Below are positions 1 through 5,811 of a DNA stretch of 10,559 bases, piece after piece. A model generated the notes under the pieces. It saw only the letters and a program-made list of their open reading frames with translations, was not told the origin of the DNA and did not search any database. Position numbers and translations under genes: made by a program. Within the stretch, counting starts at the first letter, position 1, and each line of letters starts with the position of its first letter. The stretch comes from an uncultured Clostridia bacterium (GTDB lineage Bacteria; Bacillota; Clostridia; JAAYHZ01): contig CALCRE010000159.1 of the NCBI GenBank assembly GCA_937894465.1, positions 1 through 10,559 on the forward strand, written 5' to 3'.

Positions 1-1213
1 AGAAGCCATTCGCGTCAGAGGATCAAAGGCTATCATCATCAAGGAGCGATGTATTGATTGTGGGGAGTGCATCCGTGTTTGCCCCTATCATGCAAAGCAA
101 GCGGTGGCTGATAAGCTCGAAAATATTAATAATTTTAAATACAAAATCGCATTACCTGCTCCTTCCTTGTATGGTCAGTATGATTATAGTCGCAGAAGGA
201 TTTTAGCAGGTCTTTTGAAACTTGGATTTGACATGATCTATGAGGTGGCAAAAGGTGCGGAATTGGTTACATACGCCACAAATATGCTGTTAGATAAGCC
301 GGGACATACTTATCCTCTTATCTCTTCAGCGTGTCCTGCCGTTGTGAAACTGATTCAAGTCCGATTCCCGGACTTGATCGATCGTATCGTCAAAATAGAG
401 TCTCCCATGGAAGTCAGCGCCGCTATGGCGGTTCAACAAGCCATGGAGAAAACCGGTCTTCCGGAAAAGGACATCGGTGTTTTCTTCATATCTCCGTGTG
501 CTGCCAAAGTAACCAATGTAAAAGCACCTTATGAAAAAACTACCTCGAGAGTAGACGGGGTGATTGCGATCAGCGATATTTATAAAAATTTGCTGGAAGC
601 ATGCAAACAAGCGGATGAATCTGAATACGACAAGGAGCTGGCCGGTTTTCAAGGTATTATATGGGCGGATACCGGAGGAGAGTCCTCAGGGATCCAAAAG
701 CATAAGACTTTGGCGGTAGACGGAATTCATCATGTGATTGATATATTTGAAAAGATTGAAAACGAGGAATTACACGGAGTGGAATTTATTGAAGCCTTAG
801 CATGTACCGGGGGATGCTTAGGCGGCCCTCTTACTGTGGAGAATCCCTATGTAGCCAAAACCATATTACGAAACAAAGCAGATAATCAACAACCAAAAAA
901 AACCCGGATGGAAATACCGGAGGAAGAATTGAACAAGTATGTGTGGACCAAAGATATTCAATACAAACCTATACTAAAGTTGGATGACGACTTCGGAGTA
1001 GCCATGGAAATGTTAGAAAAGCTCGAGGAGATCACGGAAAGTCTACCGGGACTAGACTGTGGAGCTTGTGGTGCTCCGGGCTGTCGAGCACTGGCTGAAG
1101 ATATTGTCAGAGGCACATCCATCAAAGCCGATTGTATTGTAGAATTGCGAGATAAGGTGAAAAAGCTGGAACAAGAAATAAAGCAGCTGAAAGGAAAGAA
1201 AAAATGCGAGTAA
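1..1213 (+). CDS. Putative sensory [FeFe]-hydrogenase-like protein, 5' end cut by window edge
   Basis: The reading frame is open from base 2, so 403 residues are visible; a GTG at 104 is internal, because an intact ferredoxin motif (CIDCGECIRVCP, bases 50-85) lies upstream in frame. Domains in order: end of a two-cluster ferredoxin, a [FeFe]-hydrogenase large-subunit domain, a small Fe-S domain (Cys at visible residues 353, 356, 361, 378) and a short charged helix. The H-cluster motifs are altered: L1 reads SSACP, L2 SPCAAK, L3 ALACTGGC. The four expected cluster-ligand Cys are kept (111, 166, 268, 272), but the proton-transfer Cys before the first is Ala and the L2 Met is Ser. Such changes are known from HydS-type sensory enzymes. 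The PAS domain often found at the C-terminus of that group is absent. It overlaps the next gene by 10 bases. Probably only 20-30 N-terminal residues are missing. The sensory role is inferred. Confidence 0.85.
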   Translation, partial: EAIRVRGSKAIIIKERCIDCGECIRVCPYHAKQAVADKLENINNFKYKIALPAPSLYGQYDYSRRRILAGLLKLGFDMIYEVAKGAELVTYATNMLLDKPGHTYPLISSACPAVVKLIQVRFPDLIDRIVKIESPMEVSAAMAVQQAMEKTGLPEKDIGVFFISPCAAKVTNVKAPYEKTTSRVDGVIAISDIYKNLLEACKQADESEYDKELAGFQGIIWADTGGESSGIQKHKTLAVDGIHHVIDIFEKIENEELHGVEFIEALACTGGCLGGPLTVENPYVAKTILRNKADNQQPKKTRMEIPEEELNKYVWTKDIQYKPILKLDDDFGVAMEMLEKLEEITESLPGLDCGACGAPGCRALAEDIVRGTSIKADCIVELRDKVKKLEQEIKQLKGKKKCE

Positions 1214-1536
1214 AAGAGTTTATTGATAAAAGCCCCTTTGTTGTTTTAACCGGTGAATCCGGAATGAACAAAGATATCGATAATGTTTATATAGGAGATC
1301 TGTTAAGCCGTGTTATGAGCGGAGCACAATTCGGTTCGGCTTGGGTTACAATCCATACGCACATGAACATTTTAGCAGTAGCGGCTTTAAACGAATTACC
1401 GGTGATCATCATTCCGGAGGGGATCGATGTTCCGGAACCTGTTATTGAAAAAGCAATTGAAGAGAATATAGCAATTCTTTCCGCTGATTGCACTGCTTAC
1501 GAAGTTTGTCGTATTTGCATCGGTATATTGGGTTGA
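1204..1536 (+). CDS. DRTGG-domain protein
   Basis: This 110-residue protein is about the size of one DRTGG domain. The recognisable core is a YIGDLLSRVMSG segment (29-40) followed by alternating beta strands and helices, with hydrophobic strands near 57-71 (ILAVAALNELPVIII) and 88-93. DRTGG domains occur in phosphotransacetylase N-termini and next to CBS domains and may bind nucleotides, but the ligand is unknown. The ATG at 1204 lies within the end of the upstream hydrogenase-like gene (10-base overlap), and AAGGAAA (1191-1197) can serve as its ribosome binding site. The overlap means the two are probably translationally coupled. No membrane segment or signal peptide is visible, so it should be cytosolic. 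Its place between a sensory hydrogenase and a PHP phosphoesterase suggests a regulatory job, which is inference. Confidence 0.85.
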   Translation: MRVKEFIDKSPFVVLTGESGMNKDIDNVYIGDLLSRVMSGAQFGSAWVTIHTHMNILAVAALNELPVIIIPEGIDVPEPVIEKAIEENIAILSADCTAYEVCRICIGILG

Positions 1537-1540
1537 TGAT

Positions 1541-2245
1541 ATGGAAATAGCGGTGGACTTGCATATTCACACTGTGCTATCTCCTTGCGGTCATGAAGAC
1601 ATGACTCCGAATAACATTGTGAATATGGCTTGTCTGAAAGAGTTGGATGCCATTGCGATTACTGATCACAACAGCTGTTTGAATGCAGAAGCAGTTATGA
1701 TGTGTGCGAAAGATAAGAATTTGATTGTCATACCCGGCATTGAAGTGGAAACTGTCGAGGAAGTACATATTGTCTGCTTGTTTGAAACACTTGAAGATGC
1801 CCGCTCAATGCAAGAGATCATTGATGAACGACGGTTAAAAATACCTTTGAATGAGAATATATTCGGCCGTCAATTGATAATGAACCATCATGATGAAATT
1901 ACGGATTCTGTGTCGGATCTGTTGGCAGTGGCAACGGACATTGATATCGACACGCTATATGAATTGGTAAGAGAAAGGAACGGACTCTTTATTCCGGCTC
2001 ATGTTGACCGCCCGGCCAACGGATTGATATCAATTCTAGGAGCGATTCCGATAACACCGGACATTCGGGTGATCGAACTTTCGAAAAACTGTGATGAACA
2101 AGCTTTCTTGACTAAAAACCCCCGATGTAAAAAATACAAAAGATACAAAGCGTCCGATGCTCATTTCTTATGGGATGTGTTGGAAAGAGAGTGTTTCGTA
2201 CACGCTGAGGAGTTATCGGTTCGGTCTGTCCTTCAAGGTATATGA
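1541..2245 (+). CDS. PHP-domain metal-dependent phosphoesterase
   Basis: A 234-residue protein with the full set of PHP motifs: DLHIHT (H8, H10), ITDHN (D42, H43), GIEVE (E68), H76, PAH (H154) and SDAH (D206, H208). These residues normally bind two or three metal ions and hydrolyse phosphoesters. Known relatives act on histidinol phosphate, nucleotides or DNA ends; the substrate here cannot be read from the sequence. It starts 4 bases after the DRTGG gene. There is no good Shine-Dalgarno sequence before the ATG, so translation probably depends on coupling to the upstream gene. No clear intrinsic terminator follows it, so some read-through into the hydrogenase operon is possible. Confidence is high for the family and low for the biological role. 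Confidence 0.9.
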   Translation: MEIAVDLHIHTVLSPCGHEDMTPNNIVNMACLKELDAIAITDHNSCLNAEAVMMCAKDKNLIVIPGIEVETVEEVHIVCLFETLEDARSMQEIIDERRLKIPLNENIFGRQLIMNHHDEITDSVSDLLAVATDIDIDTLYELVRERNGLFIPAHVDRPANGLISILGAIPITPDIRVIELSKNCDEQAFLTKNPRCKKYKRYKASDAHFLWDVLERECFVHAEELSVRSVLQGI

Positions 2246-2331
2246 TTTGTGTTCCAACATAGAATACAATAGAATATAATACTGTATACAAAATCTTGCA
2301 TACAAAAAAGCGGAAACTTGTGAAATGTTTA

Positions 2332-2360
2332 TTGCATTTTCGGGTGTAAAATGGTATAAT
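2332..2360 (+). promoter_or_regulatory. Sigma-A-type promoter P1 of the hydrogenase operon (extended -10)
   Basis: A perfect TATAAT (2355-2360) is preceded by TG in the extended -10 position (TGG before it, 2352-2354). At 17 bases spacing lies TTGCAT (2332-2337), a weak -35 matching consensus only in TTG. Transcription would start near 2367, giving a leader of about 180 bases before the HydC start at 2546. The extended -10 probably compensates for the poor -35. Confidence 0.7.
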
Positions 2361-2370
2361 ATTAAAAGAT

Positions 2371-2390
2371 ATTGTTAAATGCTTAACAAT
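2371..2390. promoter_or_regulatory. Rex operator, site 1 (perfect palindrome)
   Basis: The sequence is TTGTTAA ATGC TTAACAA (2372-2389) flanked by A and T, so two perfect 8-base arms enclose 4 bases. It matches the clostridial Rex consensus TTGTTAA-N4-TTAACAA at every defined position. It begins 11 bases after the -10 of P1, so it covers about +5 to +24, where bound repressor would block RNA polymerase. Rex is a repressor that leaves DNA when NADH/NAD+ rises, which fits an NADH-oxidising hydrogenase. The rex gene itself is not in the window. Confidence 0.85.
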
Positions 2391-2399
2391 ACTATTAAA

Positions 2400-2421
2400 G
2401 ATAATTAAGTAATTAATTATC
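2400..2421. repeat. AT-rich palindrome with Rex-like geometry
   Basis: GATAATTAA (2400-2408) and TTAATTATC (2413-2421) form perfect 9-base arms around GTAA. The 4-base centre and the inner TTAA of each arm resemble a Rex site, but each half-site matches only 5 of 7 consensus positions. It may be a weak Rex site, an operator for another regulator, or chance in AT-rich DNA. Confidence 0.45.
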
Positions 2422-2431
2422 AAAGTGATCT

Positions 2432-2437
2432 TATAAT
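2432..2437 (+). promoter_or_regulatory. Possible second -10 element (P2)
   Basis: A perfect TATAAT lies 17 bases before Rex site 2, which repeats the arrangement at P1. However, no convincing -35 hexamer occurs 16-18 bases upstream (the sequence there is all AT, such as TAATTA) and there is no extended -10 TG. In such AT-rich DNA a TATAAT can occur by chance. Confidence 0.25.
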
Positions 2438-2451
2438 TTTTTTGGGCGGCC

Positions 2452-2473
2452 ATTTGTTAATTCATTAGCAAAT
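2452..2473. promoter_or_regulatory. Rex operator, site 2 (one mismatch)
   Basis: TTGTTAA TTCA TTAGCAA (2454-2471) matches the Rex consensus except for one G in place of A in the right half. Flanking AT on both sides extends the dyad to 9-base arms with that single mismatch. Its centre is 82 bases from that of site 1, close to eight helical turns. It could bind Rex on its own or together with site 1. Confidence 0.65.
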
Positions 2474-2474
2474 C

Positions 2475-2506
2475 TGCCTACAATTTTGTTACGAGATATG
2501 TAGGCA
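2475..2506 (+). other. Leader hairpin upstream of hydC
   Basis: TGCCTACA (2475-2482) and TGTAGGCA (2499-2506) are perfect inverted repeats of 8 bases with a 16-base loop. In the operon transcript this would form a stem about 30 bases before the ribosome binding site GGAGGT (2535-2540). No T-run follows, so it is not an intrinsic terminator. It could stabilise the mRNA 5' end, bind a regulator as RNA, or be a DNA operator. I do not recognise it as a known riboswitch. Confidence 0.5.
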
Positions 2507-2545
2507 AAGGATGAATTGCAAATCAAGAATTTTTGGAGGTAACAT

Positions 2546-3040
2546 ATGGGTAATTGCGGTTGCACATGCTCTGACACAAAAGAAAAAAAGCTTCAGGAGA
2601 TTATTGAAAAGTACAAGGATCTAGAAGGTGCATTAATTCCGGTTCTACATGAAGTCCAAGATGTTTACGGATATTTGCCCCTTTCCGTTCAGACCAAGAT
2701 TGCAAACGGTTTGAATGTTCCTTTAGCGGAGGTCTATGGAGTTGTTACATTCTATACTCAGTTTTCTTTATACCCTAAAGGTGCATACAAAGTACAAGTG
2801 TGTCTGGGTACGGCATGCTATGTAAAAGGCGCAGGAGCAATTTTGGAAGAAATCGAAAAAGAGTTGGGTATTGACGTAGGCAAGTGCTCGGAGGACGGTA
2901 AGTTTTCTTTAGATGCGTGCAGATGTATCGGTGCATGCGGTTTGGCTCCGGTCATAATGATCAATGAGGATGTTTACGGACGTTTGGTTCCTTCTGACAT
3001 CAAAGGTATTATTCAAAAATACAAGGAAAAGGTTGATTAA
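2546..3040 (+). CDS. hydC: NuoE-like [2Fe-2S] subunit of electron-bifurcating hydrogenase (HydC)
   Basis: A 164-residue thioredoxin-fold [2Fe-2S] protein of the NuoE/24-kDa family. A helical N-terminal part (15-70, including the typical LxxVQDxYGYLP segment) is followed by the cluster domain with ligands C86 and C91 (CLGTAC) and C127 and C131 (CIGAC). In HydABC enzymes this subunit contacts HydB and carries one [2Fe-2S] cluster close to the flavin site. A strong GGAGGT (2535-2540) lies 5 bases before the ATG, which supports this start. The N-terminus carries an extra CxCxC cluster (C4, C6, C8), not needed for the known cofactor. It is the first gene after the Rex-type control region and is 5 bases from the next gene, so it begins the hydrogenase operon proper. 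Confidence 0.95.
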   Translation: MGNCGCTCSDTKEKKLQEIIEKYKDLEGALIPVLHEVQDVYGYLPLSVQTKIANGLNVPLAEVYGVVTFYTQFSLYPKGAYKVQVCLGTACYVKGAGAILEEIEKELGIDVGKCSEDGKFSLDACRCIGACGLAPVIMINEDVYGRLVPSDIKGIIQKYKEKVD

Positions 3041-3045
3041 TCCAT

Positions 3046-3621
3046 ATGCAAGAGTTGTCTTTGCATATATTGGATTTGGTGCGTAATTCCATTGCTGCAC
3101 AAGCAACAACCATATTAATATCGATTTGTCAAAAAGGTTTATTTTTAGTTATATCGATATCGGACAATGGAAAAGGCATGGATGCGGACACTGTAAAAAG
3201 TGTGGAAAGCCCTTTTGCGACTTCAAGGAAAACCCGACGGGTAGGTTTAGGTATTCCGTTGTTTAAAGCGGCGGCAGAGCAATGTGAAGGGGCATTCGAG
3301 ATTTATTCGGTAATAGATTCCGGCACTACTATAAACGGCGGGTTCAAGATTGACAGTATCGACAGGCAACCATTGGGGAATTTAACCGACACTATGACAT
3401 CATTGATTATCTCCGACCCGGACACCGACTATATTTTGAAACTTGAAAGCGACAAGGGTATTTATCAATTCGATACCAAAGAGGTTAAAAATATATTGGA
3501 TGGTGTCAGTATCACCGGATCGGAAGTCATGGATTGGATTACGGAAAATGTAAATGAAGGAATACATACTGTTTTTGGAGGAGTTTTAAATGAAGTCAAT
3601 ACAGGAATTGGAACAGATTAG
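3046..3621 (+). CDS. GHKL-fold ATP-binding protein of the hydrogenase operon
   Basis: A 191-residue protein whose first 110 residues form a GHKL (gyrase/Hsp90/kinase/MutL) ATP-binding domain: N-box with N14 (LDLVRNSIAA), G1 box DNGKGM (40-45) and G2 motif GLGIP (67-71). By ungapped comparison the catalytic Glu of MutL-type enzymes is Asp here (D10). No phospho-acceptor His domain and no sensor domain are present, so it is not a classical sensor kinase. The C-terminal 80 residues match no domain I recognise. It starts 5 bases after hydC, with only AAGGAAAAGG as a distant ribosome binding site, and its end overlaps the next gene by 32 bases. In Acetobacterium woodii the gene at this position is called hydE in the hydrogenase cluster, unrelated to the maturase HydE, and it was not found in the purified enzyme (from memory). 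Its role is unknown; regulation or assembly is possible. Confidence 0.88.
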   Translation: MQELSLHILDLVRNSIAAQATTILISICQKGLFLVISISDNGKGMDADTVKSVESPFATSRKTRRVGLGIPLFKAAAEQCEGAFEIYSVIDSGTTINGGFKIDSIDRQPLGNLTDTMTSLIISDPDTDYILKLESDKGIYQFDTKEVKNILDGVSITGSEVMDWITENVNEGIHTVFGGVLNEVNTGIGTD

Positions 3622-3967
3622 AAACAGAATGCGCGATCAAATGGCAAAACGGGAAAACAGCGACGGTTATAGAATCGTTGTGGGCATGGCAACGTGCGGT
3701 ATTGCTGCAGGAGCCCGCCCTGTCATGAGAACGTTGATAGATGAATTGAAATTGCGAAATAAAGCTGATGTACCGGTTACGATGACCGGATGCATCGGGG
3801 TATGCAGACTTGAACCCATCGTTGAAGTGTTTTCAGCTGACGGACAAAAGACAACTTATGTCAAGATGGATGAAAACAAAGCAAAGCGGGTTGTAGCGGA
3901 GCATATTGTCAACGGAAACGTATGCACTGACTTGACCATCGGTGCAGCCGAGAATCAAACAAAATAA
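3590..3967 (+). CDS. hydD: Thioredoxin-fold ferredoxin-like subunit (HydD)
   Basis: A 125-residue protein of the (2Fe-2S) ferredoxin-like, thioredoxin-fold family. A short charged helix (1-25) precedes the fold; the second half of the cluster motif is intact (C68 IGV C72), but the first half reads ATCGIAAGA. Only C36 is present there, and the residue five positions on, where NuoE and HydB have the second Cys, is Gly. C112 is the only other cysteine. The protein may therefore lack a standard [2Fe-2S] cluster. GGAGGAG (3577-3583) lies 6 bases before the ATG, which supports the start even though it lies 32 bases inside the preceding gene. Its position matches the small HydD subunit of the A. woodii enzyme (from memory), which suggests a structural role in the complex. 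Confidence 0.85.
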   Translation: MKSIQELEQIRNRMRDQMAKRENSDGYRIVVGMATCGIAAGARPVMRTLIDELKLRNKADVPVTMTGCIGVCRLEPIVEVFSADGQKTTYVKMDENKAKRVVAEHIVNGNVCTDLTIGAAENQTK

Positions 3968-3997
3968 GGGATTGTCGGATAACGAAATGGAGGGGTT

Positions 3998-5794
3998 ATG
4001 ATGCAGATTTTCAGAGCTCATGTGTTATGTTGTGCAGGTACAGGTTGTACATCATCAAAATCATTACAGATCATTGATGAATTTGAGAAACACATAAAGG
4101 ATAATCATATTGATGATGAAGTTAAAGTGATTAAAACCGGTTGCTTCGGTTTGTGCGCCGAAGGACCCATTGTTGTAATATATCCGGAAGGCACCATGTA
4201 TGTAAGAGTTGCTCCGGAAGATGTAAAAGAAATTGTTGAAGAACATTTGGTCAAGGGAAGAACCGTCAGCAGATTGTTGGCAGGACATCATGATGCTGAA
4301 GCCATCAGCCAATCCTTGGATGATGTTGACTTTTTCAGCCGCCAAAAGAGGATTGCATTGAGAAACTGCGGAGTGATCAATCCCGAGAGCATTGACGAAT
4401 ATATTGCCAGAGACGGATATGTAGCGCTTGCAAAAGTATTAACCGAAATGACACCGCAACAAGCTATTGATGTGGTTACAGCCTCCGGTCTAAGGGGAAG
4501 AGGCGGTGCAGGATTCCCGGCAGGTAGGAAATGGCAATTTGCTGCCAATTCAAAAGGTGATATTAAATATGTTTGTTGTAACGCTGACGAAGGCGACCCC
4601 GGTGCTTTCATGGACAGAAGCATATTGGAGGGGGATCCTCACTCGGTAATCGAGGCGATGACCATTGCCGGTTATGCCATCGGTGCAAATCACGGTTTCA
4701 TATACATACGTGCCGAATATCCCATTGCAGTTCAACGTTTGAATATTGCCATCAAGCAAGCAAAAGAATATGGTTTGATCGGTGATCGGATTTTTGATAC
4801 TGATTTTTCTTTTTCACTTGAAATAAGGTTAGGAGCAGGAGCATTTGTTTGCGGTGAAGAAACCGCTTTAATGACCTCCATAGAAGGCAAGAGAGGCGAG
4901 CCTAGAGTCAGACCTCCTTTCCCTGCTGTAAAAGGCTTATTTGGAAAACCCACAATATTAAACAATGTTGAGACCTATGCAAACATACCGGTAATCTTTA
5001 CACATGGTCCTGAATGGTTTAATACCATTGGTACTGAAAAGAGTAAAGGAACCAAAGTTTTTGCCGTTGGCGGTAAAATTATGAACACCGGCCTTGTTGA
5101 AATTCCTATGGGAACAACATTACGTGAAATCGTTTATGATATCGGTGGTGGTATTCCCAACGGAAAGAAATTTAAAGCTGCGCAAACCGGAGGACCTTCC
5201 GGCGGATGTATTCCGGCTGAACATTTGGATACACCCATTGACTACGATTCATTAGCACGAATCGGTTCCATGATGGGATCCGGTGGATTGATCGTTATGG
5301 ACGAAGATAACTGTATGGTTGATATCGCTAAATTCTTCTTGGAATTTACAGTTGATGAATCATGCGGAAAATGTCCTCCTTGCAGAATCGGAACCAAGCG
5401 TATGCTGGAAATTCTAGAGAAAATCACAAACGGAAAAGGAGAAGACGGTGATATCGAAAAGCTTGAGGAGTTGGCGAAAAGCATTTCTAAGTCTGCTTTG
5501 TGCGGACTGGGTCAGACGGCTCCGAATCCTGTTTTGAGTACTTTGAGATATTTCAGACATGAGTATGAAGCTCATATTTATGATAAAAAGTGCCCTGCAG
5601 GGGTATGTAAAGCCATGTTACAATACAAAATAAATCCGGATAAATGTATCGGATGCAGTTTGTGTTCGAGGAAGTGCCCGGTAGAAGCTATTAGCGGCGA
5701 GAGAAAGAAACCCTACGTGATCGATCAATCGATGTGCACCAAGTGTGGTGTTTGTATGGAAACTTGTAAGTTTGCTGCAATCTATAAAGGGTAA
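3998..5794 (+). CDS. hydB: NuoF-like flavin/NADH-binding subunit of electron-bifurcating hydrogenase (HydB)
   Basis: A 598-residue flavoprotein, the expected site of NAD(H) binding and electron bifurcation. Domains in order: thioredoxin-like [2Fe-2S] domain (C12, C17, C49, C53); NuoF core with FMN-binding GLRGRGGAGFPAG (164-176) and nucleotide-binding GAGAFVCGEETA (279-290); [4Fe-4S] site ESCGKCPPCRIG (C456, C459, C462) with C502; a CPAGVC pair (C532, C537), where related HydB proteins have a metal-binding linker; and two [4Fe-4S] ferredoxin motifs (C550-C553-C556-C560 and C580-C583-C586-C590). This full set is typical of HydB and longer than NuoF of complex I. Two ATGs are adjacent (3998, 4001); GGAGG at 3989-3993 is 4 bases from the first and 7 from the second, so 4001 may be the real start. 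It is 30 bases from hydD and 17 from hydA. Confidence 0.96.
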   Translation: MMQIFRAHVLCCAGTGCTSSKSLQIIDEFEKHIKDNHIDDEVKVIKTGCFGLCAEGPIVVIYPEGTMYVRVAPEDVKEIVEEHLVKGRTVSRLLAGHHDAEAISQSLDDVDFFSRQKRIALRNCGVINPESIDEYIARDGYVALAKVLTEMTPQQAIDVVTASGLRGRGGAGFPAGRKWQFAANSKGDIKYVCCNADEGDPGAFMDRSILEGDPHSVIEAMTIAGYAIGANHGFIYIRAEYPIAVQRLNIAIKQAKEYGLIGDRIFDTDFSFSLEIRLGAGAFVCGEETALMTSIEGKRGEPRVRPPFPAVKGLFGKPTILNNVETYANIPVIFTHGPEWFNTIGTEKSKGTKVFAVGGKIMNTGLVEIPMGTTLREIVYDIGGGIPNGKKFKAAQTGGPSGGCIPAEHLDTPIDYDSLARIGSMMGSGGLIVMDEDNCMVDIAKFFLEFTVDESCGKCPPCRIGTKRMLEILEKITNGKGEDGDIEKLEELAKSISKSALCGLGQTAPNPVLSTLRYFRHEYEAHIYDKKCPAGVCKAMLQYKINPDKCIGCSLCSRKCPVEAISGERKKPYVIDQSMCTKCGVCMETCKFAAIYKG

Positions 5795-5811
5795 GAAGGA
5801 GAGGTTAAGAT

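Noticed and set aside
104..106. GTG as start of the first gene
   Set aside because: The frame is open upstream to the window edge and encodes a complete four-Cys ferredoxin motif, so this GTG is internal.
326..652. Minus-strand open frame opposite the sensory hydrogenase gene
   Set aside because: It lies wholly inside a well-supported gene and shows no domain; the hydrogenase motifs on the + strand explain the sequence.
2246..2331. Terminator after the PHP gene
   Set aside because: No GC-containing stem followed by a T-run is present, so read-through into the hydrogenase operon cannot be excluded.
2112..2453. Minus-strand open frame of 113 codons across the control region
   Set aside because: It runs antisense to the PHP gene and through the promoter and Rex sites, has no recognisable domain or ribosome binding site, and its composition reflects AT-rich DNA.
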